NCBI RefSeq assembly: GCF_006016075.1
Contig: NZ_CP040093.1
Location: 1,116,001-1,180,000, forward strand
Origin: Caloramator sp. E03
GTDB lineage: Bacteria > Bacillota > Clostridia > Clostridiales > Caloramatoraceae
DNA length: 64,000 bases
Direction: 5' to 3'
Shown piece after piece: positions 46,198-54,801 of the stretch. A program made the position numbers and the translations under genes. A model generated the notes under the pieces. The model saw only the letters and a program-made list of their open reading frames with translations, was not told the DNA's origin and ran no database searches. Numbering within the stretch: position 1 is the first letter of the stretch; every line of letters begins with the position of its first letter.

Positions 46198-46869
46198 ATG
46201 AATGAAAAAAAGAAGAAGTTAGTATATGCAGCAGCTTTTATATTATTAATATCTTCAATATTTATACTAAATAAATTAGATGTATTTGCTATAAAATCAC
46301 CCCAGCAGTTTAAAGAGTATATAAGCTCCTTTGGTATTCTATCTCCAGTTATTTATATTATACTATTTACATTAGTTCCTCTAACCCTTTTCCCCGATTC
46401 TATTCTTGCTATTGCCTCAGGGCTTGTTTTTGGGCTTTACAAGGGCTTTATTTTAACAATGATAGGGGCTCTTTGCGGTGCAACACTTTCCTTTTATATT
46501 TCAAGGCTTCTTGGAAAAGAGGCAATTAAAAAAATTATCAAAAAGGAAATTAATTATTTTGAAGAGGGCCTTAGTAAAAACGGTTTTTTAATAATATTAG
46601 TATTAAGGCTTATTCCTCTTTTGCCCTTTGATGTAATAAGTTATGGAGCCGGACTTTCAAAGATAAAATATAAGGATTTTATTATAGCAACTTTAATTGG
46701 AATAATACCTGGTGTTTATGTGTATGTTAATCTTGGTGAAAAATCCTCATCTCCTATGTCAATTGAATTTTATATTTCTATAGCACTACTTTTAATTCTA
46801 TTCATTTCATCATATTTCATAAAAAAGAAAATAGATGTTGAAAAGCTTAAGGTAAAAATAAAATGCTAG
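46198..46869 (+). CDS. VTT/TVP38-type membrane protein, second copy
   Basis: 223-aa membrane protein paralogous to the product at 42611. It has FPDSILAIASGLVFGLYKGF, GATLSFYISRLLGKEAIKK and RLIPLLPFDVISYGAGLS in the same order. Last gene of the glycosyltransferase/Fe-S operon. Its stop lies inside a palindromic terminator that also contains the stop of the converging gene. Confidence 0.87.
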   Translation: MNEKKKKLVYAAAFILLISSIFILNKLDVFAIKSPQQFKEYISSFGILSPVIYIILFTLVPLTLFPDSILAIASGLVFGLYKGFILTMIGALCGATLSFYISRLLGKEAIKKIIKKEINYFEEGLSKNGFLIILVLRLIPLLPFDVISYGAGLSKIKYKDFIIATLIGIIPGVYVYVNLGEKSSSPMSIEFYISIALLLILFISSYFIKKKIDVEKLKVKIKC

Positions 46870-46886
46870 GAATTTCCTAGCATTTT
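46860..46886. terminator. Bidirectional terminator containing both stop codons
   Basis: AAAATGCTAGGAA / TTCCTAGCATTTT, 13 bp with a 1-nt centre and A/T tracts on both sides. The TAG stops of the + gene (46867-46869) and the minus gene (46868-46866) overlap in the left arm. Confidence 0.88.
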
Positions 46887-47321
46887 ATTTATTAAGATTA
46901 TTAATATCTGTAAAGCAAATACTATTTCAAATACCATTACAAAATATACATAAGCTATCATGCTTTTAAAGAAACTAAAATTTATTATAAGTAGCAGAAA
47001 TACCCCTATTATTATAGCCATCATATTATTAAATGAAAAAGCTTCTTTTATAAGCCTTCTTCTGCTCTTTAATAAACTTTGCAGTAAAAGTATTACAATC
47101 AAAACAATTATTATGCTTTGTATTTTAAGACTTAAGGGGGAATATATACCCTCTTTATATTTATAGCTCATATAAATCATATGATGATTGACTCCTGCTT
47201 TTTTATCTGACAGATAGCTTAATATAGATAATGCAAAAATCAAAAGTATTTGTATTGAATGTATTAAAAGGAAAAATATTTTATTTAAATTATTTCTTTG
47301 GTTCTCCTGTTTCAAAGGCAT
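46866..47321 (-). CDS. Four-helix membrane protein of unknown function
   Basis: 151-aa hydrophobic protein with about four transmembrane helices (residues ~14-35, 66-84, 97-117, 123-146) and short loops. No family recognised. It overlaps the upstream rhodanese gene by 32 bp, with GGAG 11 nt before the ATG, so it is probably translated with it. It converges on the VTT gene. Confidence 0.6.
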   Translation of the reverse strand: MPLKQENQRNNLNKIFFLLIHSIQILLIFALSILSYLSDKKAGVNHHMIYMSYKYKEGIYSPLSLKIQSIIIVLIVILLLQSLLKSRRRLIKEAFSFNNMMAIIIGVFLLLIINFSFFKSMIAYVYFVMVFEIVFALQILIILINKMLGNS

Positions 47322-48687
47322 TGTTCTTATTACTCCATTCTATCCATCCATTGCTGTAAATTGCTACGTTATCAAGTCCTAATACATTTACATAGGTCAT
47401 AATCTCTGAAACTCTCCATCCGCTTCCACAGTAAAGGGAAAGGTGTTTGCTTGTATCTATTCCTGCACTCTTCCAGAGATTCAATATCTCATTTCCATTT
47501 CTCATAGTCCCATCTATGTTTCTATAGTATTGAAGGGAATTTGAATCTCCAATACCTGCATAGCCGTACACAGCACCTGGTATACGTCCTTTTTTATGGT
47601 GATAGCTGTATCCTGAGCTCTTTCCTATATATTCATCCCAAGTTCTGTTGTCAACAAGCATAAACTCATTTGGTTTTTTCATTCCTGCTTTAACTTCATC
47701 TATTGTATCTATAAGCTCTGGTCTTCCTGGGATAGGAGCACCAAAATCGCTTACAGGAACTATCTTGTTGCTCTTTGTTTCAACTTCATAGCCTGCAAGT
47801 TTCCAAGATAGAAGACCACCATTTAATACTCTAACGTCTTTTACGCCTATGTATCTTAAAACTACTGCAACACGATAAGCTGCCATTGGATTTTCACCAG
47901 TTACTATAACTGTATCATCCTTTGTAAAGCCATAGTCAACAGCAAATTTAGCAAGCTGTTTATCACTTGCAAGCATCCATGCTGGAGGTGGCTCAACATT
48001 GTCTGTATTTATATGGAAGCTTGTTGGAACATGGCCCTTAGCATAAGAGTCCTTCTCCTCTCCCCAGCTTGCCTCAACTATTTTAATAGTTCCTGCATCT
48101 TCAAAGGTTTCAGGTTTTTTACCGTCTATAATATCCTTTACAATAGCAGCAGGAACAATTAAATGATAATTTTTAAACTTTTCAAGTGGAAGGGAATCAT
48201 CCGCTGCCCACTGCTTTATATCATAGTAATATAGATTCTTATATCCCTTAGCACTTAAATATTTTGCAACTTCCTCTGCATCCTTGCCGTTAGCATCATA
48301 TAAAATTATGTTTTTGTCAGCTAAGATATTTTTTGTTTTTAATGCTTCATCTAATGTCTTATCCTTATCCTTTGCATCAACCTTAAGCCAATTCGCTGAA
48401 AAATCTACTGCATTAGGAATGTGCCCTCCTCTTTTAACTCCATCAAGCTTCCAGCCATTAAACGCATCATTAATTCTTGTATCAACTAATACATAGCTGC
48501 TATCGTTTAATTTGCTTTTAACATCTTCTGTTTTTAAAATTTTCATAAGTCCGCTCTGTGTAGTCTGAGCTTGGTTTTGATTTTGAGCCTGGTTCTGACT
48601 TTCCTTTTTAGTACATGAAACTGCTGAAAATAAAGCAATTAAAAGTACCATGAATAAAGCTAAAGGTTTTTTAATGTTTTTTGCCAT
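47290..48687 (-). CDS. Triple-rhodanese lipoprotein
   Basis: 465-aa surface lipoprotein (lipobox AVSC, near residue 26) with three rhodanese-like domains: residues ~50-150, ~165-300 and ~320-460. Only the third has the catalytic Cys loop (LYCGSGWRVSE). The loops of domains one and two read YDANGKDAEE and VTGENPMAAYR, with no Cys. A sulfur-transferase role (persulfide or thiosulfate) outside the membrane is likely. GAGGTG upstream. Minus-strand neighbour of an aminoglycoside-kinase-fold gene. Confidence 0.87.
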   Translation of the reverse strand: MAKNIKKPLALFMVLLIALFSAVSCTKKESQNQAQNQNQAQTTQSGLMKILKTEDVKSKLNDSSYVLVDTRINDAFNGWKLDGVKRGGHIPNAVDFSANWLKVDAKDKDKTLDEALKTKNILADKNIILYDANGKDAEEVAKYLSAKGYKNLYYYDIKQWAADDSLPLEKFKNYHLIVPAAIVKDIIDGKKPETFEDAGTIKIVEASWGEEKDSYAKGHVPTSFHINTDNVEPPPAWMLASDKQLAKFAVDYGFTKDDTVIVTGENPMAAYRVAVVLRYIGVKDVRVLNGGLLSWKLAGYEVETKSNKIVPVSDFGAPIPGRPELIDTIDEVKAGMKKPNEFMLVDNRTWDEYIGKSSGYSYHHKKGRIPGAVYGYAGIGDSNSLQYYRNIDGTMRNGNEILNLWKSAGIDTSKHLSLYCGSGWRVSEIMTYVNVLGLDNVAIYSNGWIEWSNKNNAFETGEPKK

Positions 48688-48795
48688 TTTATCACCTCGA
48701 TATTTATTTTGTCCAACGGCAAAATTATAATGTATAACCGAGGGTGAATGCTAATAGATAAACTTTATACTTCATCTATTAACTATTCATAATAT

Positions 48796-49809
48796 CTATA
48801 TGAATTTAAAATCTACATGTTCTTTTAAAATTTCCTTCATAAAGCTGATATCAAGATAGCTTTTAATCTTTTTAAAAGTATCCTCGTTTTTTATTTCTTT
48901 ATCGGGTTTTAAATACTCTAAATAGGCATAAGCACACCAGGAAAGAGCTCTCAAATAAAGATAGGGCTGATATAAATATACCCTCTCTTTAATATCCTTA
49001 TAACCCGTTCTTTCAATATAAAAATTAAAAAAATTATTTTTCTCTTCCACGCTTAATATGTAATCAGCCTTCCAAAGGGTTGTAGTTATAGCAATAAATT
49101 GTGTTAAATCTTGGCACGGATCGCTTATTACAGGCTTTTCCCAATCTATAAGGTAGCTCTTATCCTTTCCTATTATAAAATTGTTGGAGTTAACCTCAGT
49201 ATTATTAATAACATGAAGTTTATTATCTATATAATATTTTTCCTTATGTCTATTTTTTTCTGCCCAGTCTAAAAACTTATTAAAAAATACCTTTAATTTG
49301 TCATCAACAAGTGAAGATATAAAGAATTCCTTTAAAAGCCTTTGAGCTTCCTTTATTCTTTCAGTAAACAAGTTTTCCTCAATTATAAAAATTTTTTTAC
49401 TTACCTCATCGCTTTTTAAAGTATGAATTTTAGAAAATATATATACTGCTTTTTCTAAATCATTGCTATATTGTAAAGGCCTTCCTTCTAAAAATTCCAT
49501 TATAAGTATTCCATAATTTAATTTCAACTTACTATCATCAACAAAATAAACCTTAGGCGTAACACTGGTTTTCTCTAAAGCTTTTAGGGCATTATATTCA
49601 TATCTTATCTGATTTTCTATTTCAAGCTGGCTTTTAGTGTTTATTCTAAAAACATACTTATTGACTTTATCCTTAATTATAAAATTTATATTGTATTCTC
49701 CCTGAGCAAGAAATTCAAGCTGAAAATCTTCACTTAAATCTATTTTAAAATCTTTTCTATTTTCTTTTATATATCTATAAACATCATCATAAATCTTATC
49801 TTTAAGCAT
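48796..49809 (-). CDS. Aminoglycoside-phosphotransferase-fold protein with altered catalytic loop
   Basis: 337-aa kinase-fold (APH/choline kinase-like) protein. It has the nucleotide-loop region LAQGEYNINFIIKD, the hinge ILIMEFLEGRPL and the metal-binding YLIDWEKPVISDPCQDL. The catalytic loop, usually H-x-D...N, reads NNTEVNSNNFII, with Asn-Thr-Glu in place of His-x-Asp. It may be a weakly active or repurposed kinase. The stop of the glycosyltransferase gene abuts its ATG directly (TAA-ATG), so the two are coupled. Confidence 0.78.
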   Translation of the reverse strand: MLKDKIYDDVYRYIKENRKDFKIDLSEDFQLEFLAQGEYNINFIIKDKVNKYVFRINTKSQLEIENQIRYEYNALKALEKTSVTPKVYFVDDSKLKLNYGILIMEFLEGRPLQYSNDLEKAVYIFSKIHTLKSDEVSKKIFIIEENLFTERIKEAQRLLKEFFISSLVDDKLKVFFNKFLDWAEKNRHKEKYYIDNKLHVINNTEVNSNNFIIGKDKSYLIDWEKPVISDPCQDLTQFIAITTTLWKADYILSVEEKNNFFNFYIERTGYKDIKERVYLYQPYLYLRALSWCAYAYLEYLKPDKEIKNEDTFKKIKSYLDISFMKEILKEHVDFKFI

Positions 49810-50487
49810 TTATATTACCCCAATCTTTTCTAAAAATTTACCTGTGTTATAAGGATAAGGCTGCCCTGCTTTTTTACAATTACTAATATTTTCAGCAAGA
49901 TAGATTAAATCTTCATAGGTGTCTATATCTCTGTTTTTTTGGGCTATTGATACATTTAAATTGTTTTCCCTTGCAATATTTACAGTTCTTTCAAATACGC
50001 TTTCTCCTCCCCATTTTACGCTATCATCAAAAAGACTTTTATATAGCCTTTTCATACCTAAAAGATAATACCCCCCGTCAAAGGTAGGACCTATTACAAC
50101 ATCATTATTATAAAGAGCTTTGAAAGCATCAATTATATGATTATATTTTACCATAGGTATATCTGAGCCCATAAGAACCACTCTGTCATAATGTTTACTT
50201 AAAACATATTCAAAGGCATATTTCATCCTCTCCCCAAGGCTTATTCCTTTTTGCGGAAAAGGAATAACATAGTAAGGAATTATATCCCTAATTATTTTAA
50301 ATTTATCCTCAGGAGTGTAGGTAATAAATATATCTGCATAATTTTTTACATAATCAAAAAGGCTTATAATATCCTTTAAAAAATTAAGCTGAAGGTTTGC
50401 ACATTCCTTTTTAGATAAATTCCCTATAAGCCTTGTTTTAGCTTCACCCTCAATAGGTACTCTTGTCATAAGTATAAAAGCATCCAT
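49810..50487 (-). CDS. TIGR04282/DUF2064 glycosyltransferase-like protein
   Basis: 225-aa GT-A fold protein. MDAFILMTRVPIEGEAKTRL is the diagnostic start. ISLGERMKYAFEYVL, VVLMGSDIPMV and VVIGPTFDGGYYLLGMK follow. The family is annotated as arsenosugar-associated because it accompanies ArsS elsewhere, and its partner TIGR04283 lies at 44355. The start is the ATG at 50487 with GGAGGAC upstream (the frame is open to 50532). Coupled to the kinase-fold gene. Confidence 0.85.
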   Translation of the reverse strand: MDAFILMTRVPIEGEAKTRLIGNLSKKECANLQLNFLKDIISLFDYVKNYADIFITYTPEDKFKIIRDIIPYYVIPFPQKGISLGERMKYAFEYVLSKHYDRVVLMGSDIPMVKYNHIIDAFKALYNNDVVIGPTFDGGYYLLGMKRLYKSLFDDSVKWGGESVFERTVNIARENNLNVSIAQKNRDIDTYEDLIYLAENISNCKKAGQPYPYNTGKFLEKIGVI

Positions 50488-50532
50488 ACTGTCCTCCATA
50501 AAATCTTCAGTAGTATTATTTATTATTGTCAA

Positions 50533-50791
50533 TAAAAATTCTCACTTTCAGGAAGATTTTTTCTTAACTGCTCCCTGTCAAGCAGACAGTGGTTTTTCTT
50601 GCATTAGTCATGATTAGCATTCCTTCTGTTCTAGAAGCTTTTAGCTCCTCATGACTATTATACCTGAAAATCCATCTCTGTAATTGAGCAGTTGCTCTAA
50701 TACCATATTTTTACAGATATATACTTGATATCCTATACCATTAAGATAGTCTCTTACAGCTATTTCCTTTAATTCTGCAAATAAAAAAGTT
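50533..50791 (-). other. Unexplained gap with a coding-like remnant
   Basis: A stretch at ~50665-50790 reads on the minus strand as FAELKEIAVRDYLNGIGYQV... without a start and ends at a stop near 50655. It could be a decayed gene, perhaps from a mobile element; I do not recognise it. Confidence 0.3.
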
Positions 50792-52483
50792 TTACTTATT
50801 ATGCCTTATGTTATTTTTACTAATGAATTTTGCTGCTTCATTTGCTGCTATCATGCCACTTTGAAGTGCCCCCTGCATCCAAAGGTGTTTTTGCGAAATA
50901 TGCTCCCCTGCAAAAAATACCCTGTTATCCATCTCTGGTCTTGTTATTTCATAGGAGAATAAAATTTTCTGGCCAGGGAAGGGAAGGCACCCTCCACCCC
51001 ATATATAATCAATATTTACCCATGAAATGCTCTGCCATGATAAAAGATTTCTATAAATATATCCCCTATAAAGTTTATGAACCCTTTCAACGCTTTCAAC
51101 AACATCATCTAATCTAAGACAATAATTTTCATTTCCAAGCCTTAATGCATTATTTCCCCAATTGTATGATGCAAGCAGAACGCCTGGCTTTTTTGAAGGG
51201 AAACCACCTTTAAACGTCCATCCATTATACACTCCTTCAATAGGTACTGAATTATCTGAAGGATAGAATATAGAAATTGGAATTAAATCTGTAAGGGAAC
51301 TTCCTCCAACTATTCTTTTATCCTCCCCTCCATATTCCCAAAACCTTTCTTTTAGAAACAGCAGAGTCTTTTGGGCATATCCATAGTTTAATTCCGCTAT
51401 TGCCTGAGATTTTAAAACGCTAAAGGGCGGAGCAACATTAACTCTTCTAAGGCTTGAAAAAGGTATTGCACAAATTACCACATCAAAGTCATTAAAATAT
51501 TTATTTTTACAGCCTTCTCTAATTTCAAGTATTATTTTGCCTCTGTCATCTTTATAAATTCCATCAACAGGACTATTAAATCTAAAGTCTACCCTTCCAC
51601 AATTTTGATTATTCAATTCCATATAGAATTTTTCTGCAAGCTTTATCATGCCTTCATCAATATAGTAAGTAAATCCAAAATCCGCAGTATATGCTTCCTG
51701 AAGTATTTCAGTAAGACCTATATTTAAAAAACTCTCTTCAAAGGCTGAAAGAAAGCCTATCATAGCAATTGCATCCTGACTCAATCTAAGATTTTCATAG
51801 GCCCTTCTTAAGGTCATACTATCTATATTTTTAATAGGCTCTGAATAATTTTTTTTAATCTCAATAAGCTCTCTTCTAATGTTTGGCGAAAGACTATTCA
51901 AATACTTATTTACAATTTTTTCTGATAATTTTTGCCACGGAGTTTCTCTCTCCTCTTCAGTTAAATTATATTTTGGATATATATTTTCTTCAACGCTTTT
52001 TCCCTGTGGATCATTCCTTGCATAACTTCCTCTTATATAAAATAGACCATTTATATTTTTTGAAGCAAAGGGTCTTGTTTTAAGCTTAAAATGATTTATA
52101 TAATGCCATGTTGTCTCATGGGATACCCCTATTCTCATTGCTCCAAGCTCACCAAAATACTGCTTTTCTCTATCGAAATATACTGTATTTACCCTGCCTC
52201 CTATTCTATTTGAAGCCTCAAATATAGTAATATCACATCCTATTTTTCTAAGTTCATAGGCAGCACATAATCCCGAAAGCCCAGCTCCAATTACAGCAAC
52301 AGAAACGCCCTTCCCGCATCCTTTAGGTACAATAGTTTCAATATCCTTTGGGGGACTTAACAATTCTATTATATTGCAAAAATCTTCCTCTCTTCCCGAC
52401 TGATTCAAAAGATACTTTAACTGCAAAAATCTTTCTTCATCTGTAGGATTATCCCTCTGATAAGGTACAATATTTTTATTCAT
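50792..52483 (-). CDS. Flavin-containing amine oxidase
   Basis: 563-aa FAD-dependent oxidase of the monoamine oxidase/L-amino-acid oxidase type. The Rossmann motif is VAVIGAGLSGLCAAYELRKI followed by EASNRIGGRVNTVYF near residue 62-100. The C-terminal FAD-binding FFAGEHISQKHLWMQGALQSG is complete. It oxidises an amine or amino acid with O2 or another acceptor; the substrate is unknown. GGGAG upstream of the ATG. It stands alone at the edge of the glycosyltransferase/rhodanese cluster. Confidence 0.87.
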   Translation of the reverse strand: MNKNIVPYQRDNPTDEERFLQLKYLLNQSGREEDFCNIIELLSPPKDIETIVPKGCGKGVSVAVIGAGLSGLCAAYELRKIGCDITIFEASNRIGGRVNTVYFDREKQYFGELGAMRIGVSHETTWHYINHFKLKTRPFASKNINGLFYIRGSYARNDPQGKSVEENIYPKYNLTEEERETPWQKLSEKIVNKYLNSLSPNIRRELIEIKKNYSEPIKNIDSMTLRRAYENLRLSQDAIAMIGFLSAFEESFLNIGLTEILQEAYTADFGFTYYIDEGMIKLAEKFYMELNNQNCGRVDFRFNSPVDGIYKDDRGKIILEIREGCKNKYFNDFDVVICAIPFSSLRRVNVAPPFSVLKSQAIAELNYGYAQKTLLFLKERFWEYGGEDKRIVGGSSLTDLIPISIFYPSDNSVPIEGVYNGWTFKGGFPSKKPGVLLASYNWGNNALRLGNENYCLRLDDVVESVERVHKLYRGYIYRNLLSWQSISWVNIDYIWGGGCLPFPGQKILFSYEITRPEMDNRVFFAGEHISQKHLWMQGALQSGMIAANEAAKFISKNNIRHNK

Positions 52484-52526
52484 ACACTATCTCCCAAAAT
52501 AGCTTTAATAAAAAATATGATGCATA

Positions 52527-52787
52527 GGGACGGTTAATGACTATTTGTCAAACAAAAACATTTATAAGATTTTGGGACGGTTAGTGTAAAAAAGTTTTCT
52601 CCATCCTTGGTGCCTGGCACCGGAAATGGAGAAGAGTAAAATCTAGGGACGGTTACTTATTATCTCTAAAAATGTGTATATTGTTCTTTTATCTTAAAAT
52701 TTATATTTTATCATTCTCACATATTGCTACTAAAAGATACCCCGTAAATAATTAGTAAGGATATTTTAAATAATAAGTAACTGTCCC
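52527..52787. repeat. REP-like units and palindrome cluster
   Basis: GGGACGGTTAATGAC (52527-52541), GGGACGGTTAGTGTA (52574-52588), palindrome GGTGCCTGGCACC (52609-52621) inside CCATCC..GGAAATGG arms, GGGACGGTTACTTATT (52646-52661) and the inverse AATAAGTAACTGTCCC (52772-52787). The GTTAGTGTA unit plus palindrome repeats the arrangement at 54387-54434. Confidence 0.82.
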
Positions 52788-52911
52788 TGGGGTTGTCTCA
52801 TTGAGTTGGGACTTTACCTTTGGCTTCCTTCAGTTCCCTATCACGATGAACGCCCTTGTTATGATTAGTAGTTTCCACTACCAAGCTGTCGGCCATGTTG
52901 AGTGCACGCAA

Positions 52912-52947
52912 AAAGCCTCTTTCCCTATTTTTATAGGAAGAGGCTTT
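52912..52947. terminator. Terminator-like hairpin
   Basis: AAAGCCTCTTTCC / GGAAGAGGCTTT, 12 bp with an 11-nt loop. It lies between non-coding DNA and the 331-aa gene. The GC-richer stretch 52800-52910 before it has a short unassigned reading frame and may be a mobile-element fragment. Confidence 0.6.
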
Positions 52948-53029
52948 AAGTATATTTTATAAAATATTTATCTCATCAAGGCTTTAATGTATACCTTATG
53001 TATTTGATATTATATATTAATAACTAATG

Positions 53030-54025
53030 TTACCTCAAAATATTATTATCAATCCACATCTTTAACGATTCATCATCTACAACTTTATATTTTCCTTTTT
53101 TAGTCCCATTATAATTATCAAGCAAATGAAAATCTTTTAAGTAATTTATAATATTAATTATTACATGATAGGAAGTTGTATAATTGGTTCTGCTTATAAT
53201 TACATTGTCAAATTTACTTTCAATTTTTCTTGGTTCAATATACTCTGTTCCATACTCTTCTTTTCTTTTTAATATGCTATAAACAATATTTTTAAAGATT
53301 TCTTTATCTATTGAAATACTGCCATATTTTTTAGGTAATTTAATTATTCCTAATCCTGATTCATTATCCACTTTAATTTCTTCTATCATGCTATTTTTAT
53401 TTTCTTGATTAACTTTTATTTTCAAATCTTTATCAGTAAAGCCTGCAGTTCTTAATAATTTTCTGCATAAAGAAACTATAGAATTTGCACTAGCATTTAC
53501 CATAACATATAAACCATTAGGTAATTTTTTATAAAATCTTTTTTCTATTTGTGATTCATCATAGGAAAAATATATTCTCGTACGTCCTTTAAACTCCTCT
53601 TTCTCATCAATATTATTAATAAATTGTTTATTCTTTTTCCCTATTTCTTCTACTACCAAAAGAAGTACTTCTCTCCAGGAATTTATTTTATATTTATCTC
53701 CAAATAATAAAACTTCTTCAGGATTAGTATCCGTCCAATCCATTAAATCATCATAATTGTCTTCTGTGATTTTGTTGTTATTTTTTTCATCATCAATACA
53801 TAATGAGATAAATTCACTTTTTAAATTCATAACTTTTTCTATAAGCTTTTTCATATCTTTATATTTTTCTTTATAATCATCAGCATCATCAAAACAATCT
53901 TGATTAATATATTGATGAATTTTCTCCTTCACTATATTATTATATTGCGTCATATCCTCAATCATCCAATCGAAGTCATCATTTATGACTTTAAAAACAT
54001 CGTCAATATTATTTCTATCTACCAT
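53030..54025 (-). CDS. Unknown 331-aa protein of the defence island
   Basis: Not assigned to a named family with certainty. An acidic helical N-terminus (residues 1-100) is followed by a block (TNPEEVLLFGDKYKINSWREVLLLVVEEIG to GLYVMVNASANSIVSLCRKLL, by parts) that I have seen as a recurring domain in proteins beside restriction systems and helicases. The C-terminal ~90 residues look like a winged helix. ATG at 54025. It follows the YdbC gene by 28 bp in the same direction and lies downstream of the helicase-methylase-ATPase genes. Confidence 0.6.
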   Translation of the reverse strand: MVDRNNIDDVFKVINDDFDWMIEDMTQYNNIVKEKIHQYINQDCFDDADDYKEKYKDMKKLIEKVMNLKSEFISLCIDDEKNNNKITEDNYDDLMDWTDTNPEEVLLFGDKYKINSWREVLLLVVEEIGKKNKQFINNIDEKEEFKGRTRIYFSYDESQIEKRFYKKLPNGLYVMVNASANSIVSLCRKLLRTAGFTDKDLKIKVNQENKNSMIEEIKVDNESGLGIIKLPKKYGSISIDKEIFKNIVYSILKRKEEYGTEYIEPRKIESKFDNVIISRTNYTTSYHVIINIINYLKDFHLLDNYNGTKKGKYKVVDDESLKMWIDNNILR

Positions 54026-54052
54026 AAACCCATCCCCTTCAAGAATTTTTAT

Positions 54053-54274
54053 TTATATATCCATACCATTTAAAATTTCCTTCAGCTTTTTAATCTCTTC
54101 AAGTGTTAAAGTAACTCCCTTGCTCATATTTTTATGCTCCATGTCCCATTCCCTTAAATCATACTTAGGCTCTTTATCATTCCAGGAAACCAAATTCAAT
54201 TCCTTCTTCCAGCCCTTTGAAGATTCCGATAAAACTCCAATATTCTTTTTTATATCAAACTTTATATCAGGCAT
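54053..54274 (-). CDS. YdbC/PC4-like single-stranded DNA-binding protein
   Basis: 73-aa protein of the PC4/YdbC family, which binds single-stranded DNA as a dimer. KFDIKKNIGVLSESSKGWKK, ELNLVSWNDKEPKYDLREWD and GVTLTLEEIKKLKEIL are the diagnostic blocks. AGGAGG upstream. First of a two-gene unit with the 331-aa protein, next to a nuclease/helicase system that would generate or process single strands. Confidence 0.88.
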   Translation of the reverse strand: MPDIKFDIKKNIGVLSESSKGWKKELNLVSWNDKEPKYDLREWDMEHKNMSKGVTLTLEEIKKLKEILNGMDI

Positions 54275-54386
54275 AAAATGTCCTCCTTTTAATATTTTTA
54301 ACTATAAAAAATTTTATCCTTATTTGGTTAGTTTAAACAATTAATATTTTACCTATTTTTTCCTATTATAATACTTAAAAATCAGA

Positions 54387-54537
54387 GGGACGGTTAGTGT
54401 GAAAAAGTTTTCTCCATCCTTGGTGCCTGGCACCGGAGATGGAGAATAGAGGAAAAAAGCGCCATCCAGTTGACAAGTGACAAATTTTTTCATGCCGTCG
54501 TTATGGCTATTGATTAGTCATGACTTGTTACTTATTA
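54387..54537 (+). repeat. RAYT-associated composite repeat, variant copy 4
   Basis: Begins GGGACGGTTAGTGTGA (54387-54402), contains GGTGCCTGGCACC (54422-54434) in a TCTCCATC..GATGGAGA hairpin, and ends with the CATGCCGTCGTTATGGCTA..AGTCATGACTTGTTACTTATT part (by parts) seen at 10826-10855. The central inverted pair is replaced by the palindrome hairpin. Confidence 0.8.
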
Positions 54538-54775
54538 TGTATACATTTATATAACATCTTCATATCTTAATAAAATTTATTATTTACTTTTCATATATTC
54601 CAATTAAAAGATTCTCATAACAACATTTGGTATAAACATAAAATATTAAGTAACTGCCTTCCTATGACCTCTTATATGGGTTCTGGGTACGGCAACTGAT
54701 TGTTAAAGGGGGTTTTAGGAATGCTGCTTTTGTCCTTCAAGATGCCTTATAACTAATTATAAGAATAGGTAAAAT

Positions 54776-54791
54776 AGTAAGTAACCGTCCC
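54776..54791 (+). repeat. REP-like unit near the helicase stop
   Basis: AGTAAGTAACCGTCCC, then TTAGGTTGTCC, ending 11 bp before the helicase stop codon. A degenerate unit (AAGTAACTGCC) lies near 54645. Confidence 0.82.
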
Positions 54792-54801
54792 TTAGGTTGT
54801 C

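Noticed and set aside
42611-52483. Firm assignment as an arsenosugar pathway
   Set aside because: The two glycosyltransferase families suggest it, but no arsenite methyltransferase or ArsS is present in the window.
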